Part shown: positions 12,001 to 23,049 of the stretch, one piece after another | How the letters are laid out: every line of letters begins with the position of its first letter | Position numbering within the stretch: the stretch's first letter is position 1 | Assembly (NCBI GenBank): GCA_027627225.1 | Contig: JAPFQT010000086.1 | Location: 186,001-250,000 of the forward strand | Direction of reading: 5' to 3' | Length of the DNA: 64,000 nt | Source: Congeria kusceri | Taxonomy: Eukaryota > Mollusca > Bivalvia > Myida > Dreissenidae | Made by a program: the position numbers and the translations under genes | Notes under the pieces: generated by a model | Databases searched by the model: none | Seen by the model: only the letters and a program-made list of their open reading frames with translations | What the model was told of the DNA's origin: nothing

Positions 12001-13125
12001 AGTAATCATGTATGTTGACTGTCACTACATGGCATGTCTATAAATAGACACTGAGTGCTTTTCAATGACGCACCTTGTGACCTATTGTTTAACTTTGTGA
12101 TTTGGAAATTACTATACATGTATAATGACTTTTATAATTAACATTGCTTCATAACAATTATATTCAATCAATAAACCTCAAATTGTTGTATTTAAAATTT
12201 GAGAAATTTTCTTATTTATGTTTATAAAATTATAAAATTAACAATAGTTACTGGCTTTTATAACTGGTGAAGAAGAACTAGATAGAAAAGTTCCAATCCC
12301 ATTTGTTTTGAAACATTATTTTCTTGTAGTAAAATGTTACAAACGTAACTACAGTCACAATGTTGTACGTGCACATGTATGAAATATGTCAGCTCGTGTC
12401 AATTTCACTAATATGTCAATATATTGTAATCACGTATACATGTATAGGAAATCCATTATTACTGCATATAGTTACATCAGCTGACACATTCATGCGTACA
12501 CGTTCATTGTACCGTGTAATCGTTTACATCGGTGTAATCGCGGTAAATGCAATTCTAACTCACCAGTCAACGTGTCAAACTTTTAGGCAATAAACTGATA
12601 CAGAACCTTCCTGTCACACTAAAATATTTATTATTATTGGATTTTATGCAGATCTTTAAGATGCGTAATTGTCTGTTTAACGACGCATTAATAATACCAT
12701 GTCACTGCAGTTTGTGTATTAACATTATTAAACATTTAAAGTAATTTAATATCTTGATGTGACTCTGTTTTGCAGTATGGATGTGTGCTGTGAGTCCTAC
12801 AGGGGATCTGATATATATCACCAACTGCTCCCAGCACAAGCTCCTCACCCTGGCCAGGGATGGGTCGATACTCTCTACATTGGAGGACCCTGAACTACTA
12901 CTCCCATATGCTGTACATGTGACACCTGCAGGCCAGGTGTTGGTCGGTGGAGGGGGGTCCCAGACTATCATACAGGTGGACAGGGAGGGCAGGAAGAAGC
13001 TGGCCACTCTGGTTACAGACAGGGATGGAGTGGGGTACCCAGAGTCAGTCTGCTACAACAGGCACACAGCCTCCATCATTGTGGGACAATGGAACAACAA
13101 CATCCTTGTGTTCAAACTGCAATAG
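9055..13125 (+). CDS. TRIM-like protein: two B-boxes, coiled coil, NHL-like propeller (three exons, 565 aa)
   Basis: Coding exons are 9055-9389, 10837-11849 and 12776-13125. The donors are CACAG|GTATCA and GCAG|GTTAGA, the acceptors are TTGTTACAG and TGTTTTGCAG, and the frame is kept across both joins. B-box 1 spans about residues 20-59 (Cys 20/21, 24, 37, 40, 45, 48; His 51, 52, 59). B-box 2 spans about 83-114 (C83, H86, C95, H98, C103, C106, H111). The first join restores LLNH-RQCTKVTLI, the expected end of a B-box. A coiled coil rich in L, Q, E and K follows (about 125-260), then beta-propeller repeats of NHL character from about 320 to the end (ISGICVLPDGQILVVDYNN is typical). There is no RING before the first B-box, so ubiquitin-ligase activity is not indicated. 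Similar RING-less proteins are numerous in bivalves and often linked with innate immunity; that role is inference. Intron 1 carries a repeat element. Confidence 0.88.
9789..10641 (+). mobile_element. Helentron-like non-autonomous element in intron 1 of the TRIM-like gene
   Basis: Perfect 11-bp inverted repeat GCTCCACTGGC (9789-9799) and GCCAGTGGAGC (10604-10614), followed by the hairpin AGGCAC-TCCT-GTGCTT (10620-10635) and CTTGTT. The interior has three to four diverged copies of a ~145-base unit marked by AATGTTCCTTGGGTGGT (near 10069, 10193 and 10355; a first degenerate one near 9923). Non-coding. It sits wholly within the intron. Confidence 0.65.
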
Positions 13126-13576
13126 CTTACTTTTACATGTATCAGACATTTGTATAATAACAAATATGGTTATCTTAAAATGTCATTATGTATTTATATT
13201 TAAACTTATGTATTGTGTAATGTATTATGTTTCAAATTTATGTATTGTGTTGTTTCAAAACACAATTGTGGTTTAGGATCTACAATATGTTTGTATAAAC
13301 AATATTTTTATCTTAAAATGACAGTGTATTTTTGGACATTGGAACTGATATTCTACCGTCTGTGTCTTACATAATTGCTATTGCATTTTACATAACTTAA
13401 CGAGTTAACATATACTGTATGCCAAAATGACAAAAACTATTTTTGTTTAGAAGTTAATGTTTGTACATAAATATACATGTACATGACACTTGCTATTTTT
13501 AGACTGACTGTCATTTCTACGTACATGTTAGAAATTTATTTGATCAGTTACTTGAAAACATGACACTGTATTGTTT

Positions 13577-13582
13577 AATAAA
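13577..13582 (+). terminator. Candidate poly(A) signal AATAAA
   Basis: AATAAA about 450 bases after the stop codon of the TRIM-like gene. It would give a 3' UTR of normal length. Confidence 0.4.
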
Positions 13583-13954
13583 TACTTGTATTTGAACTAT
13601 TAAAAATTAAGAATAGCTGAGAATGTTTGCAGTGATTTGACAGCTTTAAAGATGGACCTTTGCTTATATATTAGTGTCGTTAATTTCCGCGTTTTCATTG
13701 TGATCGTGAATTTAGTGAAAACTTTACGACTAAAATATTAACCGGTATTACATGTAGCTATATGATTCATATTAATAATATTATATTCATTGTATATTGC
13801 CTTTTCTTATGTTTATGCATGTTTGTACATTCCTTTTCCTATGAATTTTCTGTTCTATATAAATTACGTATGTTTATCTTATATAAATTAAATTTAATCA
13901 TTTACCTAACATGCATTGTTGACGTCATTATGTGATTATTGTTCTATTGTTATT

Positions 13955-16856
13955 TTTAGCTCACCTGAGCACAACCTGCTCATGGTGGGCTTTTGTGATT
14001 GCCTTTTGTTTGTCATGCGTCGTCCGTCGTGCGTCGTCAACAATTTCCTAGAGGCCACTATTATTGGCCAGTCTTCATGAAACTTGCCCAGAACATTTGT
14101 CCCAATTATATCTTAGCCAAGGTTGAGACTGGGTCATGTGGGGTCAAAAACTAGGTCACTAGGTCAAATTGAAGAAAAAGTTTGTGAACACATATTTTTT
14201 GCCCAATCAACATGAAACTTGCTCAGAACATTTGTTCTAATGATATCTTGGCCGAGTTCGAAAATGGCTCCGGTCCATTGAAAAACATGGCCACCAGGGG
14301 GTGGGGCAGTTTTCCTTATAGAGCTTTAGAAAAAGCTTGTGAACACTCTAGAAGTGACATTTTTTAACCAATCCTCACGAAACTTGCACAGAATATTCAT
14401 TCTTATGATATCTCGGCCGAGTTGGAAAATGGTTCCGCTCCATTGAAAAACATGGCTGCCAGGGGGCGGGGCAGTTTTCCTTATATGGCTATAGAAAAAA
14501 GCTTGTGAATACTCCAGAAGTCACATTTTTTGCCCAATCAACATGAAACTTGCTCAGAACATTTTTTCTTATGATATCTCAGCCGAGTTCGAAAATTGTT
14601 CCTGTCCGTTGAAAACATGGCTGCCACAGGGTGGGGCAGTTTTCCTTATATGGCTATATTGAAAACTTGGACAAGCTTGTGAACACTCTAGAGGCCACAT
14701 TTATTGCTCAATCTTCATGAAACTTGCCCAGAACATTTGTCCCAATGATTTCTCGGTTGAATTCGAAACTTGGTCATGTGGGTTCAAAAACTAGGTCACT
14801 AGGTCAAATTGAAGAAAAAGCTTGTGAACACTCTAGAAATCACATTTTTTGCCCAATCAACATGAAACTTGCTCAGAATATTTGTTCTTATGATATCTCT
14901 GTCGCTTTCGAAAATGTTCCGCTCCGTTGAAAAACATGGCCACCAGGGGGGCGGAGCAGTTTTCCTTATATGGCTATAGAAAAAGTTTGTTAACACTCTA
15001 GAAGTCACATTTTTTTGCCCAATCAACATAAAACTTGCTCAGAACATTTGTTCTTATGATATCTTAGCCGAGTTCGAAAAAATGGTTCCTCTCTGTTTAA
15101 AAAACATGGCTGCCAGGGGGCGGGGCAGTTTTCCTTATATAGCTAGCTATATTGACAATTGAAAAGCTTGTGAACACTCTAAGGGCCACATTTATTGCCC
15201 AATCTTCTTTAAACTTGCCCAGAACATTTGTCCCTATGATATCTCGAAGTAGTTCGAAACTGGGTCATGTGGGGTCAAAACCTAGGTCAATATTCAACTT
15301 GATGAAAAAGCTTGTGAACACTCTAAAAGTCACATTTTTTAGCCCAATGAACATGAACGTTGCTCAGAACATTTGTTCTTGTGATATCTAGGCCAAATTC
15401 GAAAAAAGTTCAGCTCCATTGAAAAACATGGCTGCCACGGGGCGGGGCAGTTTTCCTTATATGGCTCTATTGAAAACTTTAAAAAAGTTTGTGAGCACTC
15501 TAGAGGCCACATTTATTGCCCAATCTTTGTGAAACTTGCCCAGAACATTTGTCCCAGTAATATCTCGAATGGGTTTGAAATTGTTTCATGTGGGGTCAAA
15601 AACTAGGTCACTAGGTCAAATTGAAGAAAAAGCTTGTGAACACTCTAGAAGTCACATTTTTAGCCCAATGAACATGAAACTTGCTCAGAACATTTGTTCT
15701 TATGATATCTAGGCCAAATTCGAAAATGGTTCCGCTCCGTTGAGGGCGAGGCAGTTTTCCTTTTAGGGCTATAGAAAAAGCTTGTGAACGCTCCAAAAGT
15801 AACATTTTTTGCCCAGTCAGCATGAAATTTGCTCAGAACATTTGGTCTTATGATATCTCGGCTGAATTCGAGAGTGGTTTGCTATGTTGAAAATAAACGG
15901 TTGCCAGGGAACGAGGCAGTTTTCTTTATATGGCTATATTGAAAACTTTTAAAAGCTTGTGGACACTCTAGAGGCCACATTTATTGCCCAATCTTCATGA
16001 AACCTGCCCAGAACATTTGTTCTAATAATATCTCGAACGAGTTTGAAACTTGGTCATGGGGGGTCAAAAACAAGATCACTAGGTCATATTAAATAAAAAG
16101 CTTGTGAACACCCTGGAAGTCATATTTTTTACCCCAATCTTCTTAAAACTTACTCAGAACATTTGTTTGAATAATATCTCAAACAAGTTTGAAACTGCGT
16201 CACCTAGGGTAAAAACCTAGGACACCAGGATGATATCTCAGATAAGTTTTAAACTGGGTCAGGTGGGGTTAAAAACTAGGTCCCCAGGCCCAATTGAAGA
16301 AAAAAGTTTGTGAACACTCTGGAGACCACATTAATAGCCCAATCATCATGGAACTTGCTTAGAACATTTGTCCCAATGATATCTCAGATGGGTTCAAAAC
16401 TGGGTCACTTGGGGTCGAAAACTAGGTAACGAGGGCAAATTGAAGAAAAAACCCGTGAACACTAGAAATCAAATTGTTTGCCCAATCTTCTTGAAACTTG
16501 CTCATAACATTTATTTCAATGTTATCTCAGATGAGTTCGAAACTGGGTCATGTGGGGTAAAAAATTAGGTCACCAGGCCAAATTAAAGAAAAAGCTTGTG
16601 AACACTCTAGAGGCCACATTTAAAGGCCAATAATCACAAAATTTGCTTAGAACATTTGTCACAATGATATCTGCAACAATTTCGAAACCAGGTGACATGG
16701 GGTAAAAAGCTAGGTCACCAGGTCAAATTGAAAAAAAAGCTTTTGAACACTCTAGAGGCCAAATTTTTGGCTGAATCTTCATGAAACCTGCTCAAAACAG
16801 TGAAGTTCCGTAGCCCCTCAGGTGAGCGACCTAGGGCCTTGTGGCTCTCTTGCTAA
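13955..16856 (+). mobile_element. Large Helentron-like non-autonomous element (~2.9 kb) of tandem ~130-bp units
   Basis: Perfect 11-bp inverted repeat GCTCACCTGAG (13959-13969) and CTCAGGTGAGC (16817-16827), then an imperfect hairpin AGGGCC-TTGT-GGCTCT (16833-16848) and CTCTTGCT. The interior is almost entirely tandem copies of a roughly 130-160 base unit containing AAGCTTGTGAACACTCTAGA and ATGAAACTTGCTCAGAACAT. At least two subtypes occur, one with 'CCGCTCCGTTGAAAAACATG' and one with 'GGGGTCAAAAACTAGGTCAC'. No transposase. A second member of the family lies at 17326-18549. Confidence 0.7.
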
Positions 16857-17252
16857 TATTTGTTATCTGTTATCTAAAATAGAAACATTTTATAGTTTGA
16901 GTGTGAATAAAACTTCGATTATTTCACCTTTGTCTTTGATGTTATTCATAAACATTGAAAACACGTATGTGATAACTGCTATATTGTGGTTTGACAAGGT
17001 ATTAATCTTCAGATAATGATTACATTAAAGGGACCTGTTCACAGAGTGACGAATTGAAAATTGTTCAACTTCTGACACCAATTCCGAAAAAAAAAGAACA
17101 GTTATACAAAGAAACAAAATAACGCTATGGACCTAGACATATACTGTCAAAACGTTTTAGTTTAAACAATGGAATTAATACGAGTGTTTCTGTTAATTTC
17201 TTGGAAATTGTTTACAACACGTAAAACACTTACCTAAATAAGTAATAAAGTC

Positions 17253-17325
17253 GAAATGACCGAGTGGTTAAGATGATAGCCTTTTAATCCGGAGGTCCCG
17301 GGTTCAAATCCGGGTGAGACCAATT
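17253..17325 (+). pseudogene. tRNA-like sequence (decayed, Lys-like anticodon loop)
   Basis: An A-box-like TGACCGAGTGG, an anticodon loop CTTTTAA as in tRNA-Lys(TTT), and a perfect T-arm CCCGG-GTTCAAAT-CCGGG are present. The anticodon stem and most of the acceptor stem do not pair, so this is a tRNA-derived repeat core rather than a working tRNA. A diverged inverse copy is at 32047-32085. Confidence 0.6.
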
Positions 17326-18549
17326 TTTTAGCTCACCTGAGCACAACATGCACATGGTGAGCTTTTGTGATCGCCTTTTGACGGTCGTTCGTCGTTCGTT
17401 GTCAACATTAACCTTGTGAACACTCTAGAGGCTACATATGTTGCCCAATCTTCCTGAAACTTGCTTAGAACATTTGTCCCAAAGATATCTTGGACGATTT
17501 CATAACTGGGTCATGTGGAGTCAAAAACTAGATCACCTGGTCAAATTGAATAAAAAGCTTGTGAACACTCTTAAAGTCATATTTTTTACCCAATCATCTT
17601 GAAACTCGCTCAGAACATTTGTTACAATAATATCTCGGACGAGCTCACTAGGGCAAATTGAAGAAAAAGCTTGTGAACACTCTAGAAGTCACAATATTCT
17701 TGAAACTTGTTCAGAACATTTGTTTCAATGATTTCACAGATGAGTTTGAAACTAGCTCATGTTGGGTCAAAAACTAGGTCACCAGGACCAATTGAAAAAA
17801 AGCTTGTGAACTCTAGATGCCACATTTATAGCCCAATCATCATTCAAAATTCTAATAACATTTGTCCGAATAATATCTGGGACAAGTTCATAACTGGATC
17901 ATGTGGGCAGGCTGTCAACCAATTCCTATATTCCTATAATTTGGAAAGAAATTCTATATTTTGAAAAACCTATATTTCCTTTATTTTCCCATATTTAAGA
18001 ATTGTATCCTATATTTTTGGGAAATTTTGTCATTCACGCGTCTGAAATTGGTCCGTGAACGGTATATATCGGGAACCTATATTTTGATTTTTTTCTCGCT
18101 CGCTTCGCTTGCATCAAACTTAAATACTCAGATTATTGTTAGATCATAGCATACATGTCTCAGTTGCCAATTGATGGGCATGAAAATGTTTAGCAAATAA
18201 TTTGTTCATTAAAACGCAAGCTGGAAGACTTGTCAGGCTAGAATATGATCCCATATTTTTATTTAGATGAAGTATTTTTACCATCAAATTAATATATTTT
18301 GTCCAAAAAAATCATCCAAAAGATCTGTATTTTAATGAAAATATTCCTATATTGTTCCCATATTTTCTGTGCAACTTGGTTGACAGCCTGTGTGGGGTCA
18401 AAAACTAGGTCACCAGGCAAAATTGCAAAAACAGCTGGTGAACACTCTAGAGGCCACGTTTTTAGCCAAATCATCATTAAACTTGCTCAGAACAGTAGTT
18501 CCTAAGCCCCTCAGGTGAGCAACCTAGGGCCTTATGGCCCTCTTGTTTT
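17326..18549 (+). mobile_element. Helentron-like element, second member of the 13955 family
   Basis: Inverted repeat GCTCACCTGAG (17331-17341) and CTCAGGTGAGC (18510-18520), perfect terminal hairpin AGGGCC-TTAT-GGCCCT (18526-18541), then CTTGTTTTT. The core is about four units of the same AAGCTTGTGAACACTC repeat. It is interrupted by the 483-bp element at 17908-18390, and is itself inserted in the tRNA-containing element at 17026-19250. Confidence 0.7.
17908..18390. mobile_element. 483-bp MITE-like element with 14-bp TIRs and 6-bp TSD
   Basis: Perfect terminal inverted repeats CAGGCTGTCAACCA (17908-17921) and TGGTTGACAGCCTG (18377-18390) are flanked by the direct repeat TGTGGG (17902-17907 and 18391-18396). 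Removing the element and one TGTGGG restores CATGTGGGGTCAAAAACTAGG, the sequence seen in sister units (for example near 15265 and 17758), so the insertion is proven internally. CAGG termini recall hAT elements, but a 6-bp duplication is shorter than the usual 8. No coding capacity. Confidence 0.85.
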
Positions 18550-18559
18550 TCTTTTCTTT

Positions 18560-19132
18560 CTTTTTATGCCCCCGGCATCCTTCCGTCCGTGACAAGGTTA
18601 AGTAGATTTTACCGTTTTGTCTAGCACCAACACCGCTTACTACAACACTTTGATGCTTACACAGTTGTTGCTTATGACCATTCCCTATCCACCCATATCA
18701 CCCAACCTCACCTTGACCATGACCTAATTTGGACTTAAAATAATTCAAAAGTGCCATTTCTTGGTTAACTAGATTTTACCGTTAAGTCTAGCACCAACAC
18801 CGCTTATTACAACACTTAGAAATTTACACAGTTGTTATTTATGACCGTTCCCAATCCACCCATATCACCCAACCTCACTTTGACCTTGACATAATTTGCA
18901 CTTATAATAATTCAAATGGTCTGTTTCAGGGTTAACTAGATTTTACCATTACATCTGGCACCAAACCGCTTACTACAACACTTGGATATTTACACTGTTG
19001 TTATTTATGACCGTTCCCAATCCACCATATCACCCAACCTCACTTTGACCTTCGCCTAATTTGGACTAAGAAATGGACTACCCAGCACCAAACGGGGGCA
19101 TGTGTGTTGATCAAACACAGAATCTTGTTTCT
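18560..19132 (+). mobile_element. Helentron-like element, three ~165-bp units
   Basis: Inverted repeat ATGCCCCCG (18566-18574) and CGGGGGCAT (19093-19101), then the hairpin TGTGTT-GATCA-AACACA and ATCTTGTTT. The core has three copies of a unit with TAGATTTTACCGTT, TCTAGCACCAACACCGCTTA and CACCCATATCACCCAACCTC, the last copy truncated. It abuts the element at 17326-18549 and lies inside the tRNA-containing element. Confidence 0.65.
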
Positions 19133-19261
19133 AAATGCTTTTCTTGTTAATATACTTTAGCTGTTCAATTCCAATGCTTAAATCTGTCAAGTTAAGACAT
19201 TTAATTGCATACTTCAAAAAATGCAAAAATCTGTGAACAAGTCCCTTTAATTCCATGCATT

Positions 19262-19460
19262 ACATTGAGGTCGGGATGGCGTAGTGGATATGGTGTCCGC
19301 CTCGCGACCGGTATGTCCCGGGTTCGATCCCCAATCTTGTAACATACTCAATATATCCCCCAAAGACACCAAGTACTGGTTCTACCCAGGATATAGACTC
19401 GAGTGTCTCAATAAGCCTTAGGCTTTCGATGCAATCGAGCTAAAATACATAGGTTTAAAC
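19262..19460 (+). mobile_element. tRNA-derived SINE
   Basis: A tRNA-like head (GGTCGGGATGGCGTAGTGGA ... CCCGGGTTCGATCCCC, B-box intact) is followed by a body with ACACCAAGTACTGGTTCTAC, CTCGAGTGTCTCAATAAGCC and TTCGATGCAATCGAGC. I recognise this body type from bivalve SINEs. Fragments of the same core (AGTACTGGTTCTACCCAG) recur at 21670-21700 (inverse), 22198-22222 (inverse), 25022-25045 and repeatedly at 31108-31420. Confidence 0.7.
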
Positions 19461-20021
19461 AAAACTAATTAAGTGCAGTTAAAGTAGCATATACTAAAAA
19501 TGAGTTAGCCTGTAAAGTATTAAACAAAAGGTAACTCGATTCAAATTTGTAAAATATTTCTAATTATATGAAACACAATATATTTTTATTGCACATGCAA
19601 GTTTGACACGACGTGTCGCAGAATTAAGTATTTTCTTAAAGCCCTGTGTCCGTCATTATATTATCATAGATTTAGTGTGAACTTAAGGTAAATTCACTAT
19701 TTTCTTTTCCTTAGGATACATAAAAAAGCTGCCATCACTGTTTTCCAGACCACATTGCAAATGTTGTGAATACAGAACATGTGCGTGTGATCATCAATAA
19801 GTGTACTCGGCCAATACACCATCTTTGAACCTGTGCATTGTAATACGCCATTTACTGGTAAACAGTGCAGACAAAACACAACCATATGAATTGGCGTAAT
19901 TGGTAGTGTACTTGTACATGTGGAATACCACGTTAGCTGTTAAATCACTTTATTTCACAGTGGTCTAGTTTGCGCTGACTTTGCAATTTGATCTTTAAGA
20001 CCCGATGTTACAATACTGTTT

Positions 20022-20498
20022 TTTGTTGAGCCCGCCTGCGGTCAGCTCGACTTAGTTGTCAAAATGGCAGTTGGGTGTATGTGTGTGAATGAGTGCGTCC
20101 GTCCATCCGATCTTGTCTGGATTGTAACTTCCTCATTGATCAGGCAGTTTTTTAAATATCTTGCCACAAATGTTCACTATGTGGAGAAGGCGTGTTGCGC
20201 GCAAGACCTGTGTCCTTGGCTCAAAGGCGAAGGTCACACTTAAATATGGGCGTAATACAGCTTATCCAGAATGTAACTTCATCATTCATCAGGCAATTTT
20301 AAAATAACTTGCCAGAAATGTTCACCATGTGGAGATGGCATGTTGCACGCAAAACCTGTTTCCCTAGCTCAAAGGTCAAGGTCACGCTTAGACGTCAAAG
20401 GAAAAGATCTGCTTGCTAGAAAATGAGATTTTAAATAACTATGATACAAGTTGCTTTCTTGACAACGGGCTCAAAATGTTGCAACAGGCATCTAGTTT
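20022..20498 (+). mobile_element. Helentron-like element, two ~185-bp units
   Basis: Inverted repeat TGAGCCCG (20027-20034) and CGGGCTCA (20466-20473), a wobble-paired hairpin ATGTT-GCAACA-GGCAT (20476-20491), then CTAGTTT. The core has two units (GTAACTTCCTCATTGATCAG and GTAACTTCATCATTCATCAG). Confidence 0.55.
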
Positions 20499-20609
20499 AT
20501 TTTGCGGACAAATGTTGGGTTATGTTTCGTGCAGTTTAAGTACATAACATGGGGGCCTTTGATAAAGTGAAATAAAACTTAATGTTTTAGAAATGATAGA
20601 AAGTGTATT

Positions 20610-20948
20610 CGAAAAGAATACTTGCTAATTTTTCTGTGTGCAAAACACAAAATTATCATTGTTAAACTTCCCAATAAACAACGCAAAAAGAAGTCCCAAT
20701 TATGAGCTTAGCACCATAAAAAGTAGTTCCAATTACAATTGCAAAAATATATGTAGAATCATGTTAGTATCAAAATAATTTTTGTATTATCATTGTTTAT
20801 CGACTGATTAACAATTCTTTGTCGTTCTCATGCGTGGCTATAAAACAACTCTGGCTAAAGCCCTCATGGTTTAATTCCTATGCAACAGAACTCCAAATTG
20901 TTGTTTATTGGCCGATAAACAACTATAAATCGATAATTATTTCTTAAG
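20610..20948 (-). mobile_element. Two-module inverted-repeat family, copy A
   Basis: Minus-oriented copy of the family best seen at 62870-63210. The outer module (GCTAATTTTTCT ... AATCATGTTAGTATCAAAAT) is followed by the inner module bounded by ATTATCATTGTTTATCG and CGATAAACAACTATAAATCG. Both modules are in the usual relative orientation. Non-coding. Confidence 0.65.
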
Positions 20949-22533
20949 TCACACATTAAAAAAATTAAAATAATATGATTTTCCTTTTGCAGGAATATTA
21001 GAAATGTGTACAAAAAGTGTATGAGTTTAAGAATAAACCATTTTTCAAAAATGCATGATATTTAGACACCTGTGAAATTAAATTATGTCATTGTTTGTTT
21101 TGGTCATGTTTATTTGTTAATCTATTCATAAAAAATGTTGAATAAGTTAATTGTTAGTATTTACTGAACATACAACTTCATCCAATCCACTGATAGCAAG
21201 ACATTAATAATGTGCACTCTTTTGATTGCCCATATTAATATATTGGATATTCCAACAAGCTGTGTCAGAAGCTATACCTGATTTCGACTTTGGGTACTAA
21301 AGCGTCAGGCAATCGCCACAATCTTAAAACGGTTCCACTTGGCAGTATTCTAACATTCTACCCCTTTCTAGAACCTACATGTGTGGAATATGTTAGAAAG
21401 TGGTCTGTAGCCTTTAAATCAGTGTTTTGAAATAATAAGAACGTCTACAAATATAAAAGTGGTGACTGGTTTTTGAAAATGTCTTCAAGTCACTAAATAT
21501 TAAGCTTATAACAATTTGAACTAGAATAAGCTATGACCGGGAATACTTATGCCTCGTTTAATCTAGTCCTATGTGTGTGGAGGATTGTTCCTGACACGGG
21601 CCATCATCTCACAGGATCTGGTGATGATAGCGTGATAAGTATGTGGCTTATTGAAACATTCTTGAGTTTGTTAACTGGGTAGAACCAGTACTTATTTCCT
21701 GTGGGAAATATCCACGACATTAACGAGAATACATTTGATACTGAATAATGAATTGCAGTATGCTTAGGTTTTTTGGCATATGTGTAATGTCTATAATTAG
21801 ATGGAGAGGCCTGGACAATGTGGATGCACAGACTGAATGTGACAGCAGTGCACATGTGGTCGGGGGTTTGAGACTGCATGTTAGAAAGTGCTTCATGCAG
21901 CTTATGTACATCCAGCTCCCAGCGCTGGTGAAACATTGATGACAGAACAACACTGAAGACTTGTTGATTATGGTATTGTATGTTAAATATTTCTGTTTCA
22001 AACCATTCTATTAAATTGAACATCTAATAATTTTCTTGATGTCACATGGTGAAAAAAATATCTTATCAAAAGTCTTCATTGTAAAACAATACTGAGATTT
22101 CAGTGTTGTTTTAAATCGTGCTCTTGAAGCTATTTATTTTGTGACTTGGTTGTATTGATAGCTGTGGCTCTTTAAGACTCATTCAAGCCGCATTCTCAAA
22201 TAGAACCAGTGCTTGGTGACATTAAGAAAGATTACGTGTGGGAATACTAACATAAGTAATTGAGTTCGCAAGCTATAGCTGGATACCACAACCATTTCCT
22301 CACCATGACAGAGTAACTGCATAATTTACCTGGCAATATAGATTTATAAGGTAGTGCTGGTTTTACTACTCACATTTATTCAAAAATTAGGTTAGGAACC
22401 TGCATGCCTGCACAGCCACAAAGTGTCCTGGTCTGGGTGTCACACTCAGAATGTGTTGAATAGGTAAGTGCAACATTTTTCTTTTTTTGCCTGTATTTCG
22501 CTTACTGTTATTGAAAATGTGCAAGAATGTTGG

Positions 22534-22632
22534 ATTTTGCATTAGGCTATCTGTCCGTCAGGTCCCATTTTGCATTAGGCTATCTGTCCGTCGGGTCCCA
22601 TTTTGCATTAGGCTATCTGTCCGTCAGTTCCC
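22534..22632 (+). repeat. 33-bp tandem repeat, three copies
   Basis: Units at 22534-22566, 22567-22599 and 22600-22632 (ATTTTGCATTAGGCTATCTG then TCCGTCAGGTCCC) differ at one or two bases. The period is divisible by three, so the frame stays open, but I see no gene signal around it. Confidence 0.85.
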
Positions 22633-22903
22633 ATTTTTGCGAAGCTTGAACACTAATTTCAATGAGGTCGTTGCAATGAAGAGGAGAATACAAGGATTGG
22701 TGTTATATTCAGTATTTATAGAGTAATTTCCATTTGTATGGTTTTTCCTTCCAAACAGACTTTTTCTTGATCTATTAGATGTACAAACATGTTATTATTT
22801 AATCACACCTACCTAAGGTAAACTGAGTAGAAGTATTAAACATAAAATAGCTTGCATGCATTGTATTTGATTGTTGTTGCATGTTGTTTACTTTATTTTT
22901 TAG

Positions 22904-23045
22904 CTGCACAGCAAGAAATTAGGAATGCAGTGCATGGGGTCCTTGTGCAAACCATATCAGCTCACTGGGAGTCACTGACAGGCAGGCAGGGTACTGACTG
23001 GAGACACTGGAGTTCAAGTCCTGGTGGGGGTTTGTACATGTTGAG
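22904..23045 (+). CDS. Candidate exon, phase-compatible with the gene at 3010-8022
   Basis: A strong acceptor (TTTACTTTATTTTTTAG) and donor (TTGAG|GTAAGA) are present. Only one frame is open; it enters at phase 1, leaves at phase 2 and reads AAQQEIRNAVHGVLVQTISA, then HWESLTGRQGTDWRHW and SSSPGGGLYML. Phase 1 is what the exon ending at 8022 offers. If joined, the intron would be about 14.9 kb and would contain the whole TRIM-like gene. Otherwise it may belong to a separate transcript. Family unknown. Confidence 0.35.
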
Positions 23046-23049
23046 GTAA

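Larger units (their letters stand above)
17026..19250 (+). mobile_element. TIR element containing a tRNA-like core, split by nested insertions
   Basis: The left end is TTAAAGGGACCTGTTCACAG and the right end is the inverse with one change (CTGTGAACAAGTCCCTTTAA). A tRNA-like core lies at 17253-17325. Directly after it two other elements interrupt the sequence (17326-18549 and 18560-19132). The remaining body resumes near 19131 and matches, in inverse orientation, the uninterrupted copy at 31905-32110. Removing the insertions gives about 400 bases. A TTACATT/ATTACATT match flanks the ends, offset by some bases on the right, so the target-site duplication is uncertain. Confidence 0.6.

Noticed and set aside
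17253..17325. Functional tRNA gene
   Set aside because: Acceptor and anticodon stems do not pair; it sits inside an inverted-repeat element with a second decayed copy.
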